Origin: Sphaerochaetaceae bacterium
GTDB lineage: Bacteria; Spirochaetota; Spirochaetia; Sphaerochaetales; Sphaerochaetaceae
Length of the DNA stretch: 64,000 bases
Direction of reading: 5' to 3'
NCBI GenBank assembly: GCA_028532915.1
Contig: JAQQAI010000051.1
Span: 62,001-126,000 of the forward strand
Under the pieces are notes generated by a model. It made no database searches. It was given only the letters and a program-made list of their open reading frames with translations, and was not told the DNA's origin. The translations under genes and the position numbers were made by a program. Position 1 is the stretch's first letter. The number at the start of each line of letters is the position of its first letter. Below, one piece after another: positions 53,300 to 61,849 of the stretch.

Positions 53300-54070
53300 T
53301 TACTCTCTTTTGATGCGATAATCAAACATATGCGCCTTATAAAAATGTTCCCGGGCATCCCTGTCCAGAGCCACCATGTCTTTGACGATGGGTTTGATCT
53401 TTGACCGGATGTTAGTCTGATCGTAAGGACACACCGGTTTAACACAGGGGAATTTGAATTCGTTTGCGATTGACCTTATCGTCTGTTCATGAACTTCGAT
53501 CATCGGGCGGATCACATGCAGTTTTCCTTTGAAGAATTCCTGCACCGGCAGCATCGTTGAGAACACTCCCCGCTTGGTAAGGTTCATGATGGTCGTTTCG
53601 ACCAGATCATCCAGATGGTGGCCTGTGGCTATGAGCGAGTAATCATGTTTGTCGGCATATTCAAACATGATCCGTCTTCTGTTTCTTGAACAGAGATAGC
53701 AGTTGAATTCGCCTTTAAAACTCTCTGGATACTGATATTCATGAAAAATCGTGAAAGGGATAGAGAAGGTTTCGAAAAACTCGTGAAGTCTTTCTTCCCA
53801 GATTTCTCCGATCGGATGCTCGATCCAATCAATCATGACAGCTTCCAGATGATAGGAGACAGGGAGCCAGCGCAGCCGTATTGCAAGAGCCGCTGCGAGT
53901 GCCAGAGAGTCTTTGCCTCCCGAGACACTCAAAAGAACCCTGTCGTTCTCTTTTATCATCTCATGTCTGTTGATTGCCTTCCCGGTCTTTTTGATGAATC
54001 TCATCACTCGGGGAGGGATATCCCCTTTCACAAATTGCGCATAGTGGTGTTCTTTATTTGATATATTCAT
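53300..54070 (-). CDS. ttcA: tRNA 2-thiocytidine biosynthesis protein TtcA-like
   Basis: A 256-residue PP-loop ATPase that thiolates C32 of some tRNAs using an iron-sulfur cluster. The PP-loop is VLLSVSGGKDSLALA (about 46-60, SGGKDS), the cysteine pair is in FNCYLCSRNRRR (about 122-133), then ATGHHLDDLVETTIMNL (about 149-165) and a later Cys in KPVCPYDQTNIRSKIKP. The three cysteines fit a cluster-bearing TtcA. The ATG overlaps the stop of the preceding HD-domain gene by four bases (ATGA), so it is the second gene of that operon. Confidence 0.88.
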   Translation of the reverse strand: MNISNKEHHYAQFVKGDIPPRVMRFIKKTGKAINRHEMIKENDRVLLSVSGGKDSLALAAALAIRLRWLPVSYHLEAVMIDWIEHPIGEIWEERLHEFFETFSIPFTIFHEYQYPESFKGEFNCYLCSRNRRRIMFEYADKHDYSLIATGHHLDDLVETTIMNLTKRGVFSTMLPVQEFFKGKLHVIRPMIEVHEQTIRSIANEFKFPCVKPVCPYDQTNIRSKIKPIVKDMVALDRDAREHFYKAHMFDYRIKRE

Positions 54071-55380
54071 AAAATAGTTTCCAATATGAATTGTGTTTTT
54101 TCTGCTGATACAAAAGATGGCGCAAAGACCCTGAAGGTGCGAAGAGCCGATGTGAAGGATTCCATCGCATTTTTCGAGAAGAGCCTGTTCTCAACCTCAA
54201 AGGAAGAGAGCTTACGACCTGCATCATCTCTGATGGAGAGTTTAGTCTCAAAAGAAACCCTTTCCGGCAGGTCAAGAATGACATGATGTCTTTGCAGCTG
54301 AGGATATTCATCCATAAGCCTTTCCCACAGGTTCTGTTCTATCTCATCCCTTTTTTCGAACCGGCGGGAGCATTCTGCATGGACAGAATCGGTTTCCTTG
54401 AACGGAAGGATTGCCTTCTCTTCAAGAAGAGAGCCGTTATGGACCATATCGAACAGATCTTTGCTCTCACCATCTTCACAATTTCTCATCATATAGGAGA
54501 AGCTTTCATCATCTAGATTTATGAAATCTTCCATTGTGAATAAATTTCTTGACAATCCGACCAGGACCCCTTTCTTTATCATCGCTGTTGCGCTACGAGT
54601 CCTCTTATGCCAGTAGACATACTTATACATCAGATATTTTGAGAACAGAAGATGTTCTACAGCCCCCATAGCCTCTTTGGGTATGCATAGGGTGTTGTTC
54701 TCGTCGAAATGCATGTTTCTGATGATATAAGAACTGTCCTGGATACCATAGGGTACTCCGCAGTAGAGTGCGTCGCGGGAAAGATAGTCGAGTTTGTCGG
54801 GATCGAGCGTTCCGCTGAGCAGTGCTCTATATATAAGGATTTCCCGGTCATCACAATTTCTGGAATCATCGAGAATCTGGCACACAGAAGATACATCTGC
54901 CCCGATGTTTTCAAGGATAGAAAGGATTTCTGCATCGCTTTCAATGATTTTCGCTCCAATCTGTTCGTGAGAAGGGCTGATGATATCTTTCAAAACATGA
55001 GCATACGGGAAATGACCGATATCATGAAGCATCGCCGCGCTGAGAAACGCAAGAATACCATTCATCGTAAAAGGAAGTTCCTTGTCTTGGGGGAATCTGG
55101 AGAGGATAGAAAGTATGATCTGTCTGCTCATATGAAATACCCCGAGAGAATGTTCATATCTGCTGTGAGTCGCTCCCGGATAGGTCAGGTAGGCCGGTCC
55201 GAGCTGCCTGACTCTGTGAAGAGAGATCATTACACGACTTTTTGACAGTTCCCTGAATCCTTCAGACATCGAGATGTCTTTATGAAGAGGATCTCTGACC
55301 GTATGAATGAAATCTCTGGTAAGGGAACTGATAAGCTGAGTTTGTCTGTCTGTCAGGCTTCCGTATTTCTTGTCGTTCAT
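54067..55380 (-). CDS. HD-domain phosphohydrolase (dNTPase/SAMHD1-like)
   Basis: A 437-residue HD-superfamily protein. The metal-binding motifs are RYEHSLGVFHMS (His), AAMLHDIGHFPYAH (His-Asp, about 118-131) and the downstream GTLDPDKLDYLSRDALYCG (Asp, about 190). This layout is that of the YdhJ/SAMHD1-like dNTP triphosphohydrolase group, so a deoxynucleotide or related substrate is likely, but guanine specificity cannot be claimed. The C-terminal 150 residues are helical with no known domain. TAGGATG precedes the ATG at 55380. It forms an operon with ttcA; the functional link is not clear. Confidence 0.87.
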   Translation of the reverse strand: MNDKKYGSLTDRQTQLISSLTRDFIHTVRDPLHKDISMSEGFRELSKSRVMISLHRVRQLGPAYLTYPGATHSRYEHSLGVFHMSRQIILSILSRFPQDKELPFTMNGILAFLSAAMLHDIGHFPYAHVLKDIISPSHEQIGAKIIESDAEILSILENIGADVSSVCQILDDSRNCDDREILIYRALLSGTLDPDKLDYLSRDALYCGVPYGIQDSSYIIRNMHFDENNTLCIPKEAMGAVEHLLFSKYLMYKYVYWHKRTRSATAMIKKGVLVGLSRNLFTMEDFINLDDESFSYMMRNCEDGESKDLFDMVHNGSLLEEKAILPFKETDSVHAECSRRFEKRDEIEQNLWERLMDEYPQLQRHHVILDLPERVSFETKLSIRDDAGRKLSSFEVENRLFSKNAMESFTSALRTFRVFAPSFVSAEKTQFILETIL

Positions 55381-55461
55381 CGCAAATCATCCTACAAAAT
55401 GTTCTATGGTATGTCTACCAATTGTTTGACACTATCTGCAAATTGGTATACATCATAGGAT

Positions 55462-55911
55462 ATGATAAGAGCAGCGCTGGTCCTATTACTCTCAATCTCT
55501 CTTCCCCTCGGTGCGGCTGTAATCGATGGATTTCTTCTTGATGAGCCCTTTTCGGGGGTCCTTCCCCAATATTCCACGGGAGAAAGATATACCGACTTGT
55601 TCACACATTCTGATCCATTTATCGAGACTGTCTTAAGAGCAAACGGACAGCCGTATTCGGTCGAATGGATTGACTCGTTCGTCAGTGAACACAACAGAGA
55701 TGCACTCTTGAGTGTGAAAGAAGATGAATTGAAACTCTTTGCATCAGCCCCGCTGGTCGGTCTGGTCGTGTTCGACGGAGAGAAACAGGTGAGAATCAAT
55801 GTCGATATGCTTGATGATTCACACAGGACTATCCGTCTTATGATGATATGGGAAAAAGATGAGGCGGAGAGCTACAGGATAGATACTCTCGCAATCGCGG
55901 GTTCTCCATGA
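55462..55911 (+). CDS. small exported protein of unknown function
   Basis: A 149-residue protein with a short signal peptide (MIRAALVLLLSISLPLGAA, cleavage near residue 19). The mature part (GFLLDEPFSGVLPQYSTGERYTD, KEDELKLFASAPLVGLVVFDGE, RLMMIWEKDEAESYRIDTLAI) is acidic and mixed alpha/beta; I do not recognise a family. It is divergent from the HD gene (81 bases) and lies just before the tRNA-Met promoter. No clear SD is present before the ATG, so the start is tentative. Confidence 0.6.
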   Translation: MIRAALVLLLSISLPLGAAVIDGFLLDEPFSGVLPQYSTGERYTDLFTHSDPFIETVLRANGQPYSVEWIDSFVSEHNRDALLSVKEDELKLFASAPLVGLVVFDGEKQVRINVDMLDDSHRTIRLMMIWEKDEAESYRIDTLAIAGSP

Positions 55912-55928
55912 TATTTTCATCATTGTAC

Positions 55929-55958
55929 TTGACACAAATACCGTTTGACCGATATAGT
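55929..55958 (+). promoter_or_regulatory. predicted tRNA-Met promoter
   Basis: TTGACA (55929-55934), 18-bp spacer, TATAGT (55953-55958), about 25 bases before the tRNA. Confidence 0.7.
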
Positions 55959-55983
55959 GTCGCCTGTTGAACACAACAAAATT

Positions 55984-56056
55984 GGCGGCGTAGCTCAGAT
56001 GGTAGAGCAAACGGCTCATATCCGTTCGGTCAGGGGTCCGAGTCCCTTCGCCGCTA
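55984..56056 (+). tRNA. tRNA-Met (anticodon CAT), elongator type
   Basis: A 73-base cloverleaf: acceptor GGCGGCG/CGCCGCT (G1-T72 wobble), D arm GCTC/GAGC, anticodon stem AACGG/CCGTT with loop CTCATAT, T arm AGGGG/CCCTT with loop TCCGAGT, discriminator A. The paired end of the acceptor and the lack of three GC pairs below the anticodon exclude the initiator tRNA. A lysidine-modified tRNA-Ile2 with the same anticodon cannot be fully excluded. CCA is not encoded. Confidence 0.93.
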
Positions 56057-56060
56057 ATCG

Positions 56061-56096
56061 AATGCTCCTTTTCTTTATTGAATGGGAGCATTTTTT
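56061..56096 (+). terminator. terminator of tRNA-Met
   Basis: AATGCTCC (56061-56068) pairs with GGAGCATT (56085-56092); TTTT follows. Confidence 0.88.
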
Positions 56097-56141
56097 CATT
56101 CTCTTCTTGATAATATCAGGATACAAGGGTACTCTACTTCC

Positions 56142-56918
56142 ATGATCGGATTTTTTATTAAGAAAGCTTTTTTTGACGGTTGGGATAACCTCATTTCTCT
56201 GGTTGTTCTTAATCTCGGATATCTTGTGGTCTTAGGGGCTCTGTACGGTGTTGTGGAACTGTTTTCAGTTTCCGTCGGTCTGGCTTTATTTGCCGCAATC
56301 GTCGCTATGGCACTGAACTCGCTGTATGTTGCTGCAGTCAATTATCAGACGCAATCGCTGGTAAACGGCAGGAGAGAGGGTTTCGCTCATTTCAAAGAAG
56401 GTTTTGCGGCGATGTTCTCGCACGCTATGGTTCACCTTCTTGTAAGTGTCGTACTGGTGACTGTTTCGATTTTCGTCATTCCTTTTTATCTCTCCTACGG
56501 CAACCTGTTTACCCTGGTTCTTGCGATAGTCCTATTCTGGGTAGTGATTATCGGGGTATTTGCCATGTTCTATTATTATCCCATATCGATTCAGATGCCT
56601 CAGGACGGTCCTTTCAAAAGTCTGAAGAAATCGCTCATCATAGTAGCAGATAATATCGGCTTCACGATTTTCTTTGCTCTTTACCAGATTTTTCTTTCCA
56701 TCCTTTCCGTATTCTTCGCTACTATCATGCCGGGAGTCGCCGGTCTGCAGAATGCGAAATGTGTTGCTGTATCTCTTCTGATGCTGAAATACGATTATCT
56801 GGAGAATAATCCCGACTCTCAGAGAAAGAATATTCCGTGGGATGAGCTTCTGTTCGATGAGAGAGAGAAGGTCGGTCATCGCTCTCTTAGGTCTCTTATA
56901 TTCCCGTGGAAGGACTGA
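56142..56918 (+). CDS. multi-pass membrane protein of unknown function
   Basis: A 258-residue integral membrane protein with about six hydrophobic segments (near 19-40, 45-65, 92-115, 120-142, 165-185, 188-205) and a charged cytoplasmic tail (NIPWDELLFDEREKVGHRSLRSL). It resembles the YesL/DUF624-like group in layout, but I cannot assign a family with confidence. The start is the ATG at 56142: longer frames begin inside the tRNA terminator. The CYTH gene follows after three bases and the parvulin gene after that, so the three form an operon. Confidence 0.75.
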   Translation: MIGFFIKKAFFDGWDNLISLVVLNLGYLVVLGALYGVVELFSVSVGLALFAAIVAMALNSLYVAAVNYQTQSLVNGRREGFAHFKEGFAAMFSHAMVHLLVSVVLVTVSIFVIPFYLSYGNLFTLVLAIVLFWVVIIGVFAMFYYYPISIQMPQDGPFKSLKKSLIIVADNIGFTIFFALYQIFLSILSVFFATIMPGVAGLQNAKCVAVSLLMLKYDYLENNPDSQRKNIPWDELLFDEREKVGHRSLRSLIFPWKD

Positions 56919-56921
56919 TAT

Positions 56922-57470
56922 ATGGCAAAAGAGATCGAATGTAAGATACGACTTGATCATGAACAGTTTCAGACTGTGAAATCTGTTCTGGAACGAAGGT
57001 GTTCCGGTGAACCGGAAAAGATCCACAAAAAAGATGTGTATTTTTCCTCTTCTTTTAAGGGTGAAGCACTTTTCAGGGTAAGAGAAGAGGGAGGACGATC
57101 TATTCTCACCCGTAAATCGAAAGAACAGCGCAGTGACGGCTTCGAGGTGAACGATGAGATAGAGATAACCGTAGAGGGGCAGCATTCATCGATATTATCC
57201 TTCTTTACCTCATTGGGGTATGTTGCTACTATTACGAAAGAGAAAAAAGGATGGCGATGGAGTCTTTCTGGTATTACTGTAGAACTGATGAATGTAACTC
57301 ATCTTGGATACTTCATAGAGTTGGAAAGGATTGCCGATGACAGTTCCTCCGCGGATACTGTCAATGAGGCGATCACATCGATAGAAAGACTCAAAGTAGA
57401 CCTCGGCCTTTCTGGTCTGGATGTCGAACCTCGTTACTATATTGAAATGTTGGAAGAATTGGAGAGATAA
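56922..57470 (+). CDS. CYTH-domain protein (class IV adenylate cyclase/triphosphatase type)
   Basis: A 182-residue CYTH-fold protein. The ExExK signature is KEIECKI (residues 3-9), followed by KKDVYFSS, LFRVREEGG (about 50-58), LTRKSKEQ, ENDEIEITV-like VNDEIEITVEG, the tunnel residues KEKKGWRW (about 107) and IELERIADD (about 130). Enzymes of this fold act on triphosphates with divalent metal: class IV adenylate cyclases (CyaB), thiamine triphosphatases or inorganic triphosphatases. The sequence does not decide among them. It lies in an operon between the membrane protein and the parvulin. Confidence 0.88.
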   Translation: MAKEIECKIRLDHEQFQTVKSVLERRCSGEPEKIHKKDVYFSSSFKGEALFRVREEGGRSILTRKSKEQRSDGFEVNDEIEITVEGQHSSILSFFTSLGYVATITKEKKGWRWSLSGITVELMNVTHLGYFIELERIADDSSSADTVNEAITSIERLKVDLGLSGLDVEPRYYIEMLEELER

Positions 57471-57473
57471 CGT

Positions 57474-57749
57474 ATGGAATGGAGAGCATCACACATTCTG
57501 GTGAAAGACCGCCAGCTGGCACAGCACATTCTCAAGAAACTGAAAGAAGGGGCCGATTTCGCCTCTCTGGCCAGGCAGTATTCGACATGTCCGAGCAAGA
57601 GCAAAGGGGGAGACCTTGGATGGTTCTCCTCGGGGCAGATGGTCCGCCCGTTCGAAGATGCAGTGAAAAGACTTTCAACCGGGGCGGTTTCTCCGATCGT
57701 GTCGACACAGTTCGGCCTTCACATCATAAAGAAGACCGGTGTAAGATAA
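57474..57749 (+). CDS. parvulin-type peptidyl-prolyl isomerase
   Basis: A 91-residue stand-alone PpiC/parvulin domain: ASHILVKD (about 5-12), GADFASLARQYSTCPSKSKGGDLGWFSSGQMVRPFEDAV and a closing FGLHIIKKTG. The active-site His-Cys/Asp-His set typical of parvulins is visible (His7, Cys40, His83). No signal peptide, so cytosolic. GGAGAG lies before the ATG. It overlaps nothing but ends only two bases before the end of the convergent B12 ATPase gene. Confidence 0.93.
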   Translation: MEWRASHILVKDRQLAQHILKKLKEGADFASLARQYSTCPSKSKGGDLGWFSSGQMVRPFEDAVKRLSTGAVSPIVSTQFGLHIIKKTGVR

Positions 57750-57751
57750 TT

Positions 57752-58561
57752 CTAGAAAGACTTCCAAAGCGGGGAGATTATCATTCTGTCATGTTTCTCA
57801 TCACTGACGATCGATAGTCTTGCCTTGTAGACGTTCTCTATCGTATTGCGCTGCAATACAGTCTCCGGCTTGCCGTGTGAGATGATTATACCGTCATCGA
57901 GCAGCATTACCTCATCACTGAAATATGAGACGGCATTCAGGTCGTGCAGTACGCATATGATGGTCTTTCCCTTTTCGTCCACTAGAGTTCTGAGCAGCGA
58001 GAGAATCTCCACCTGATGGTGGATATCGAGATGGCTCACCGGTTCGTCCAGCACGATCACATTGGACTGCTGTGCAAGCGACCGTGCGATGAGCATTCTC
58101 TGATATTCTCCTCCGCTGAGTTCAGTGGCACTGCGGGTACGTAAATCGGAAAGACCCAGAGCATCTATAGATTCATCGATTATTCTGATATCTTCGGGAG
58201 ATAGAGGGGAAAAACGGTCAGTGTACGAATATCGCGACATCGCAACACATTCAAAAAGACTGAATTCATACTCGATACGACTCTGCTGCGGGACATAGGA
58301 GATAAGTCGGGCGAGCTGCTTCTGATTGTAATGAATAACATCACCATCGGGATAGTAGATTGACTGACCCGGAACAGGAAGCAGCCGCATAAGCAGTTTG
58401 AGAAGGGTTGTCTTGCCGGAGCCGTTGGGTCCTATGACCGAAAGGAACTTTCCCTTCTTTATATGGGCCGACACATGATTGAACAACGGTTTCTGGTGAT
58501 ACGACCAGGTAAGATCTTTCACGAAGATGATATCATCTTGATCCATGGTATTCGATTTCAT
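57752..58561 (-). CDS. btuD: cobalamin ABC transporter ATP-binding protein
   Basis: A 269-residue ABC ATPase of the FecE/BtuD group: Walker A VIGPNGSGKTTLLKLL (about 40-55), the Q-loop in ISYVPQQS, signature ELSGGEYQRMLIARSL (about 138-153), Walker B VIVLDEPVSHLD and H-loop VLHDLNAVSYFSD. It powers uptake through the adjacent permease. The start is the ATG at 58561, four bases after the permease stop with GGAG inside the permease end; a frame from 58591 would overlap. The substrate is assigned as vitamin B12 or a corrinoid from the upstream riboswitch, since sequence alone also allows iron-siderophore. Confidence 0.88.
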   Translation of the reverse strand: MKSNTMDQDDIIFVKDLTWSYHQKPLFNHVSAHIKKGKFLSVIGPNGSGKTTLLKLLMRLLPVPGQSIYYPDGDVIHYNQKQLARLISYVPQQSRIEYEFSLFECVAMSRYSYTDRFSPLSPEDIRIIDESIDALGLSDLRTRSATELSGGEYQRMLIARSLAQQSNVIVLDEPVSHLDIHHQVEILSLLRTLVDEKGKTIICVLHDLNAVSYFSDEVMLLDDGIIISHGKPETVLQRNTIENVYKARLSIVSDEKHDRMIISPLWKSF

Positions 58562-58565
58562 GTCC

Positions 58566-59588
58566 CTATCTCCGTTTTTTATTGTTGACAAGAAGGATAA
58601 TGAATAAAGGAGCGCCGAACAGAGATGTAATCACCCCCACCGGCAGTTCGGAAGGTGAGATTGCAATTCTCGAAATGGTATCTGAGGCGATCACCATCAC
58701 GGCTCCGCCGATGATGGATACAGGAAGGAGATTCCGATGCCTCGGTCCTACGAGAATCCTCATGATATGGGGAACCATCAATCCCACAAACCCGATGATT
58801 CCGAAAAAGGCCACGGTGACTGAAGTTGAGACGGTGCACAGTATAAGAAGAATAATTCTGACACTCCGGATATTCATTCCGATCGAAACTGCAGTGAAGT
58901 TGTCAAGCAGCAGCAGATCAAGTTCCTTGATGAAGGCGAATATCGGAATGATACCGATAAGACTAGAAATGCTTAGAATTATCACCTTCGTCCAGGAGGA
59001 GTTCGAGAAACTCCCCATCGTCCACTGCATGATATTCTGCAGCTGAGCTCTGTTCAGATAGAGGAACAATGTCATCAGGGCGGAAAGGAGAAAATTCAGA
59101 GCTATTCCGGTGAGTAACAGTGTGGTAGGTGATCTTCTGATACCGTTTGAAAGGACGAAGATGAGCATACTTGTTCCCAGAGATCCTGCGAAGGCGACAA
59201 TAGGGACCGTCCACACTCCTGCAGCGGCAGTCACGATCCCGATATAGGAAGCGAAAGCAACCGAGAATGCTGCACCACTGGAAATGCCCAGAACGAACGG
59301 ATCACTCATGGGGTTCTTGAAAATCGCCTGATAAACCATCCCGCTCACTGCCAGCGCCGCTCCCGTGACGGCTCCTGCAAGAATTCTCGGGAAGCGGAGG
59401 TTCCAGATAATATTATGGGATGTCGATTTGATCCCTGCGCTGACAGTCTCAGGTCCTGACAAAAGGATTCTGACCGTCTGATCAACAGGTATGTTCGCAG
59501 GTCCGACGCTCAAAGCAATCAGAGAAAGACCTATGAACAGCAGAATCAATATGATCATCAAAGGATAGTAGTGGGGAGAATGGTTCAC
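58566..59588 (-). CDS. btuC: cobalamin ABC transporter permease (FecCD family)
   Basis: A 340-residue inner-membrane permease with about ten hydrophobic segments and the FecCD/BtuC signatures: NLRFPRILAGAVTGAALAVSGMVYQAIFKNPMSDPFVLGISSGAAF (about 62-107, short marks RFPRIL, NPMSDPFVLGISSGA), MQWTMGSFS, GIIGFVGLMVPHIMRILVGPRHRNLLP (about 263-289) and GVITSLFGAPLFIILL near the end. The GTG start follows the binding-protein stop directly, with GGAG eleven bases upstream, so the genes are translationally coupled. Confidence 0.92.
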   Translation of the reverse strand: MNHSPHYYPLMIILILLFIGLSLIALSVGPANIPVDQTVRILLSGPETVSAGIKSTSHNIIWNLRFPRILAGAVTGAALAVSGMVYQAIFKNPMSDPFVLGISSGAAFSVAFASYIGIVTAAAGVWTVPIVAFAGSLGTSMLIFVLSNGIRRSPTTLLLTGIALNFLLSALMTLFLYLNRAQLQNIMQWTMGSFSNSSWTKVIILSISSLIGIIPIFAFIKELDLLLLDNFTAVSIGMNIRSVRIILLILCTVSTSVTVAFFGIIGFVGLMVPHIMRILVGPRHRNLLPVSIIGGAVMVIASDTISRIAISPSELPVGVITSLFGAPLFIILLVNNKKRR

Positions 59589-60500
59589 CTACAGCTCCGG
59601 ATGGATGACACGGCTGAGAAGGTTGACAGCATGTGCACTTCTTGGACCCTGCCGGTTGAGAATATCTCCATCTACATAGTAGATCGAGTCATTTATCACT
59701 GCACTGAGCGACTGATATGCTTCATAACTTATAAATGCATCTTTTGTCTGCTCGAATGTCGCTCCCCATGTTGGAGGAAGGATGATGATCTGCGGGTCCT
59801 GCTCCAGAAGTTCTTCGAGGCTGAAAGTCCAGTTTGAAGCATCCCGGGCGACATTTATACCTCCTGCCAGTTCAATCATCTCATGAAGGAAAGTATCCCC
59901 TGTGGCTGTGAAATCTCCCCATTGACCGAAACCGGCAACATAATAGACCGTCTTTTTCTGAAACCGAGAGATCCGTTCGGTTACCTTGTCTATCTCCTCT
60001 TTCATTCCGTCTATAAGCTGAGAAGCCTCTTGTGTCCTGTCGATAAGAATCCCTACATCTTCTATCAGGGAGTAGGTCCCCTCCATAGATTGAGATTCGT
60101 TTATATATGCGACTTTGATTCCAGCGTTCTCGATCGCCTCGATCGTCTGATTCTGTCCCAGAGTGCTCACCAGCACGATATCGGGCTCAAGAGATATGAT
60201 CTTCTCGAGACTCGGACTCATCAGATCACCGACTGAAGGTACGGCGGTAACCTCTTCAGGATAATTGCAATAATCGGTCCTTCCAACAAGAAGAGAGCTT
60301 CCGTCGAGAGCAAAGATCGTTTCACTGATATTCGGGCTGAGAGAGACGATCCGGTCAGGCGGAGAATCGAGTGAGATGGTGACTTCACGTGAATCTGTAT
60401 AGGCGAGATATGCGTCCTCATTGATTTCCTGTACCGGTTGAGCGGACAGTCCGGCAATAATAAATAGACTGATGATCGATAGTATAATTGATTTCTTCAT
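59589..60500 (-). CDS. btuF: cobalamin-binding periplasmic protein (BtuF-like)
   Basis: A 303-residue class III substrate-binding protein with a signal peptide (MKKSIILSIISLFIIAGLSAQ) and the usual two lobes: RIVSLSPNISETIFALDGSSLLVGRTDYCNYP, with the BtuF-like SPNxTE...G motif, LEPDIVLVS, and the C-terminal LLEQDPQIIILPP and HAVNLLSRVIHPEL. AGGAG precedes the ATG at 60500; a longer frame to 60716 is riboswitch leader, not protein. It is first of the btuFCD-type operon and directly under the cobalamin riboswitch. Confidence 0.9.
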   Translation of the reverse strand: MKKSIILSIISLFIIAGLSAQPVQEINEDAYLAYTDSREVTISLDSPPDRIVSLSPNISETIFALDGSSLLVGRTDYCNYPEEVTAVPSVGDLMSPSLEKIISLEPDIVLVSTLGQNQTIEAIENAGIKVAYINESQSMEGTYSLIEDVGILIDRTQEASQLIDGMKEEIDKVTERISRFQKKTVYYVAGFGQWGDFTATGDTFLHEMIELAGGINVARDASNWTFSLEELLEQDPQIIILPPTWGATFEQTKDAFISYEAYQSLSAVINDSIYYVDGDILNRQGPRSAHAVNLLSRVIHPEL

Positions 60501-60544
60501 GTCCAAAGACTCCTGAATAGAATTTGTCTGGGCATGATTTGTCA

Positions 60545-60745
60545 TACCCGACCTATGCACCGTAGGTCCAATCAAACGATTGAAAGGTTCAGACATGGCA
60601 GGTTTCCTGGCTTCACGGGATATTCGAATGACACCTTCTCGAATTTCTTCAATGGTTGCGTTTACGCAGTCATCCTTTACCGGGATTACAGTGGCGGGAC
60701 CGCATAGGATTTGCACCTATTTCCCTTCACCATATCTAAGAGTAT
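60545..60745 (-). ncRNA. cobalamin (AdoCbl) riboswitch
   Basis: On the minus strand the leader contains GGTGCAAATCCTATGCGGTC followed by CCGCCACTGTAA (60682-60715 region) and GAAGCCAGGAAACCTGCC (60597-60614), the conserved B12-box elements, with a hairpin ACCTACGGTGCATAGGT (60552-60568) downstream that can serve as the loop-loop pairing arm or expression platform. The order and spacing match the class I cobalamin riboswitch. It should shut the btuFCD-type operon when adenosylcobalamin is plentiful. It fills most of the 349-base gap between btuF and the ankyrin gene. Confidence 0.92.
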
Positions 60746-60849
60746 TCTACTTAATTGTATGAATCAAAGTCAACAATATCTTCTAATGATGAAGAAACTT
60801 ATTAGAATATCAATGAAAAAGATGATATAATCTTTCCAGTGAGGTCCTT

Positions 60850-61818
60850 ATGGATAATTCAACCGATTTTGAAAAACTGTGCGACCTGTGCATCCATTCC
60901 GAGAATACCGGATTGATCGAACAGGAGCTGGTTCGAATACGAGATGTCAATGAATGTGACTGCTGCGGACATACTCCACTGTATTATGCAATAACGCGGA
61001 ATCTTTCTCCCGAAATTCTCGAAGTCCTGCTTAAGGCCGGCAGTTCTGTTACCTTCACTTCATTATGCGACGCTGTGATTCACAATAGAAATCCTCTTGT
61101 AGCAATACGTCTTTTTGATATTCTCAAACCTTTGAGAAGGGATTACCTTGACTATCTGTTTCTGTTGAGTGCAGCTTCGTGCACGGATGATGTACTCATC
61201 AGATTCTTTATCGACAACGGCGCCCGTCGCGATGCCACGATAGGGATAGACCTGTATCCCGACTACGATTTTGACGATCGGTATGAAGACGATACAGTCC
61301 CGCCGGTTCTCGTGGCTCAGAATGCGCTGGTGCTGGCTCTGTATGAGAACCCTTCTCCTAAGGAAATGATCGGGTATCTACTGGCGAACAAAGTAGACCC
61401 TGATTTCACCGATAGTGAAGGACACAGTGTCCTCTACCATGCGCTGGAGGATATCGAGATAGTACGATTGCTCGTTGAATCCGGTGCACGACTGGATCAG
61501 ACAGATAATCTTGGGAAGACTCCTTTGATGATCGCATGTGAAGGAGAGAATAAGGAAGTCGCTCTCTATCTTATAGAGCATGATGAGGATCTGGATAAAA
61601 TGAGCTGGGAATCAAAAACCGCTCTGCACTATGCTCTTTCATGTCATCTGATGAGTAACTATGAAGTGGTCGCTTCTCTGATTGCTCACGGTGCCGATAT
61701 CGAGGTTCGTGACGGGGAAGGGCATACACCTGTGGAGGTTGCCAAAATCCATTACGCTCATTCGGCGGTAATCTCTCTTCTGCAGAAAGCTCTCAGCGAA
61801 AAACGGGTGATTTGTTGA
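60850..61818 (+). CDS. ankyrin-repeat protein
   Basis: A 322-residue cytosolic protein made of ankyrin repeats. Clear repeats are CGHTPLYYAITRNLSPEILEVLLKAGSSV (about 38-66), DSEGHSVLYHALEDIEIVRLLVESGARL, DNLGKTPLMIACEGENKEVALYLIEHDEDL, WESKTALHYALSCHL...VVASLIAHGADI and DGEGHTPVEVAKIHYAHSAVISLLQKA. Middle repeats (about 70-170) are degenerate and hold an acidic stretch DYDFDDRYEDD. Such proteins are protein-protein binding scaffolds; no partner can be named. GAGG lies before the ATG. rnhA follows in the same direction after 31 bases. Confidence 0.88.
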   Translation: MDNSTDFEKLCDLCIHSENTGLIEQELVRIRDVNECDCCGHTPLYYAITRNLSPEILEVLLKAGSSVTFTSLCDAVIHNRNPLVAIRLFDILKPLRRDYLDYLFLLSAASCTDDVLIRFFIDNGARRDATIGIDLYPDYDFDDRYEDDTVPPVLVAQNALVLALYENPSPKEMIGYLLANKVDPDFTDSEGHSVLYHALEDIEIVRLLVESGARLDQTDNLGKTPLMIACEGENKEVALYLIEHDEDLDKMSWESKTALHYALSCHLMSNYEVVASLIAHGADIEVRDGEGHTPVEVAKIHYAHSAVISLLQKALSEKRVIC

Positions 61819-61849
61819 CTATATTCAAGAATTCCTCCTATTATATCGT

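Noticed and set aside
59589-60716. Longer btuF frame starting at 60716
   Set aside because: The extra 72 codons are the cobalamin riboswitch; AGGAG and the signal peptide fix the start at 60500.
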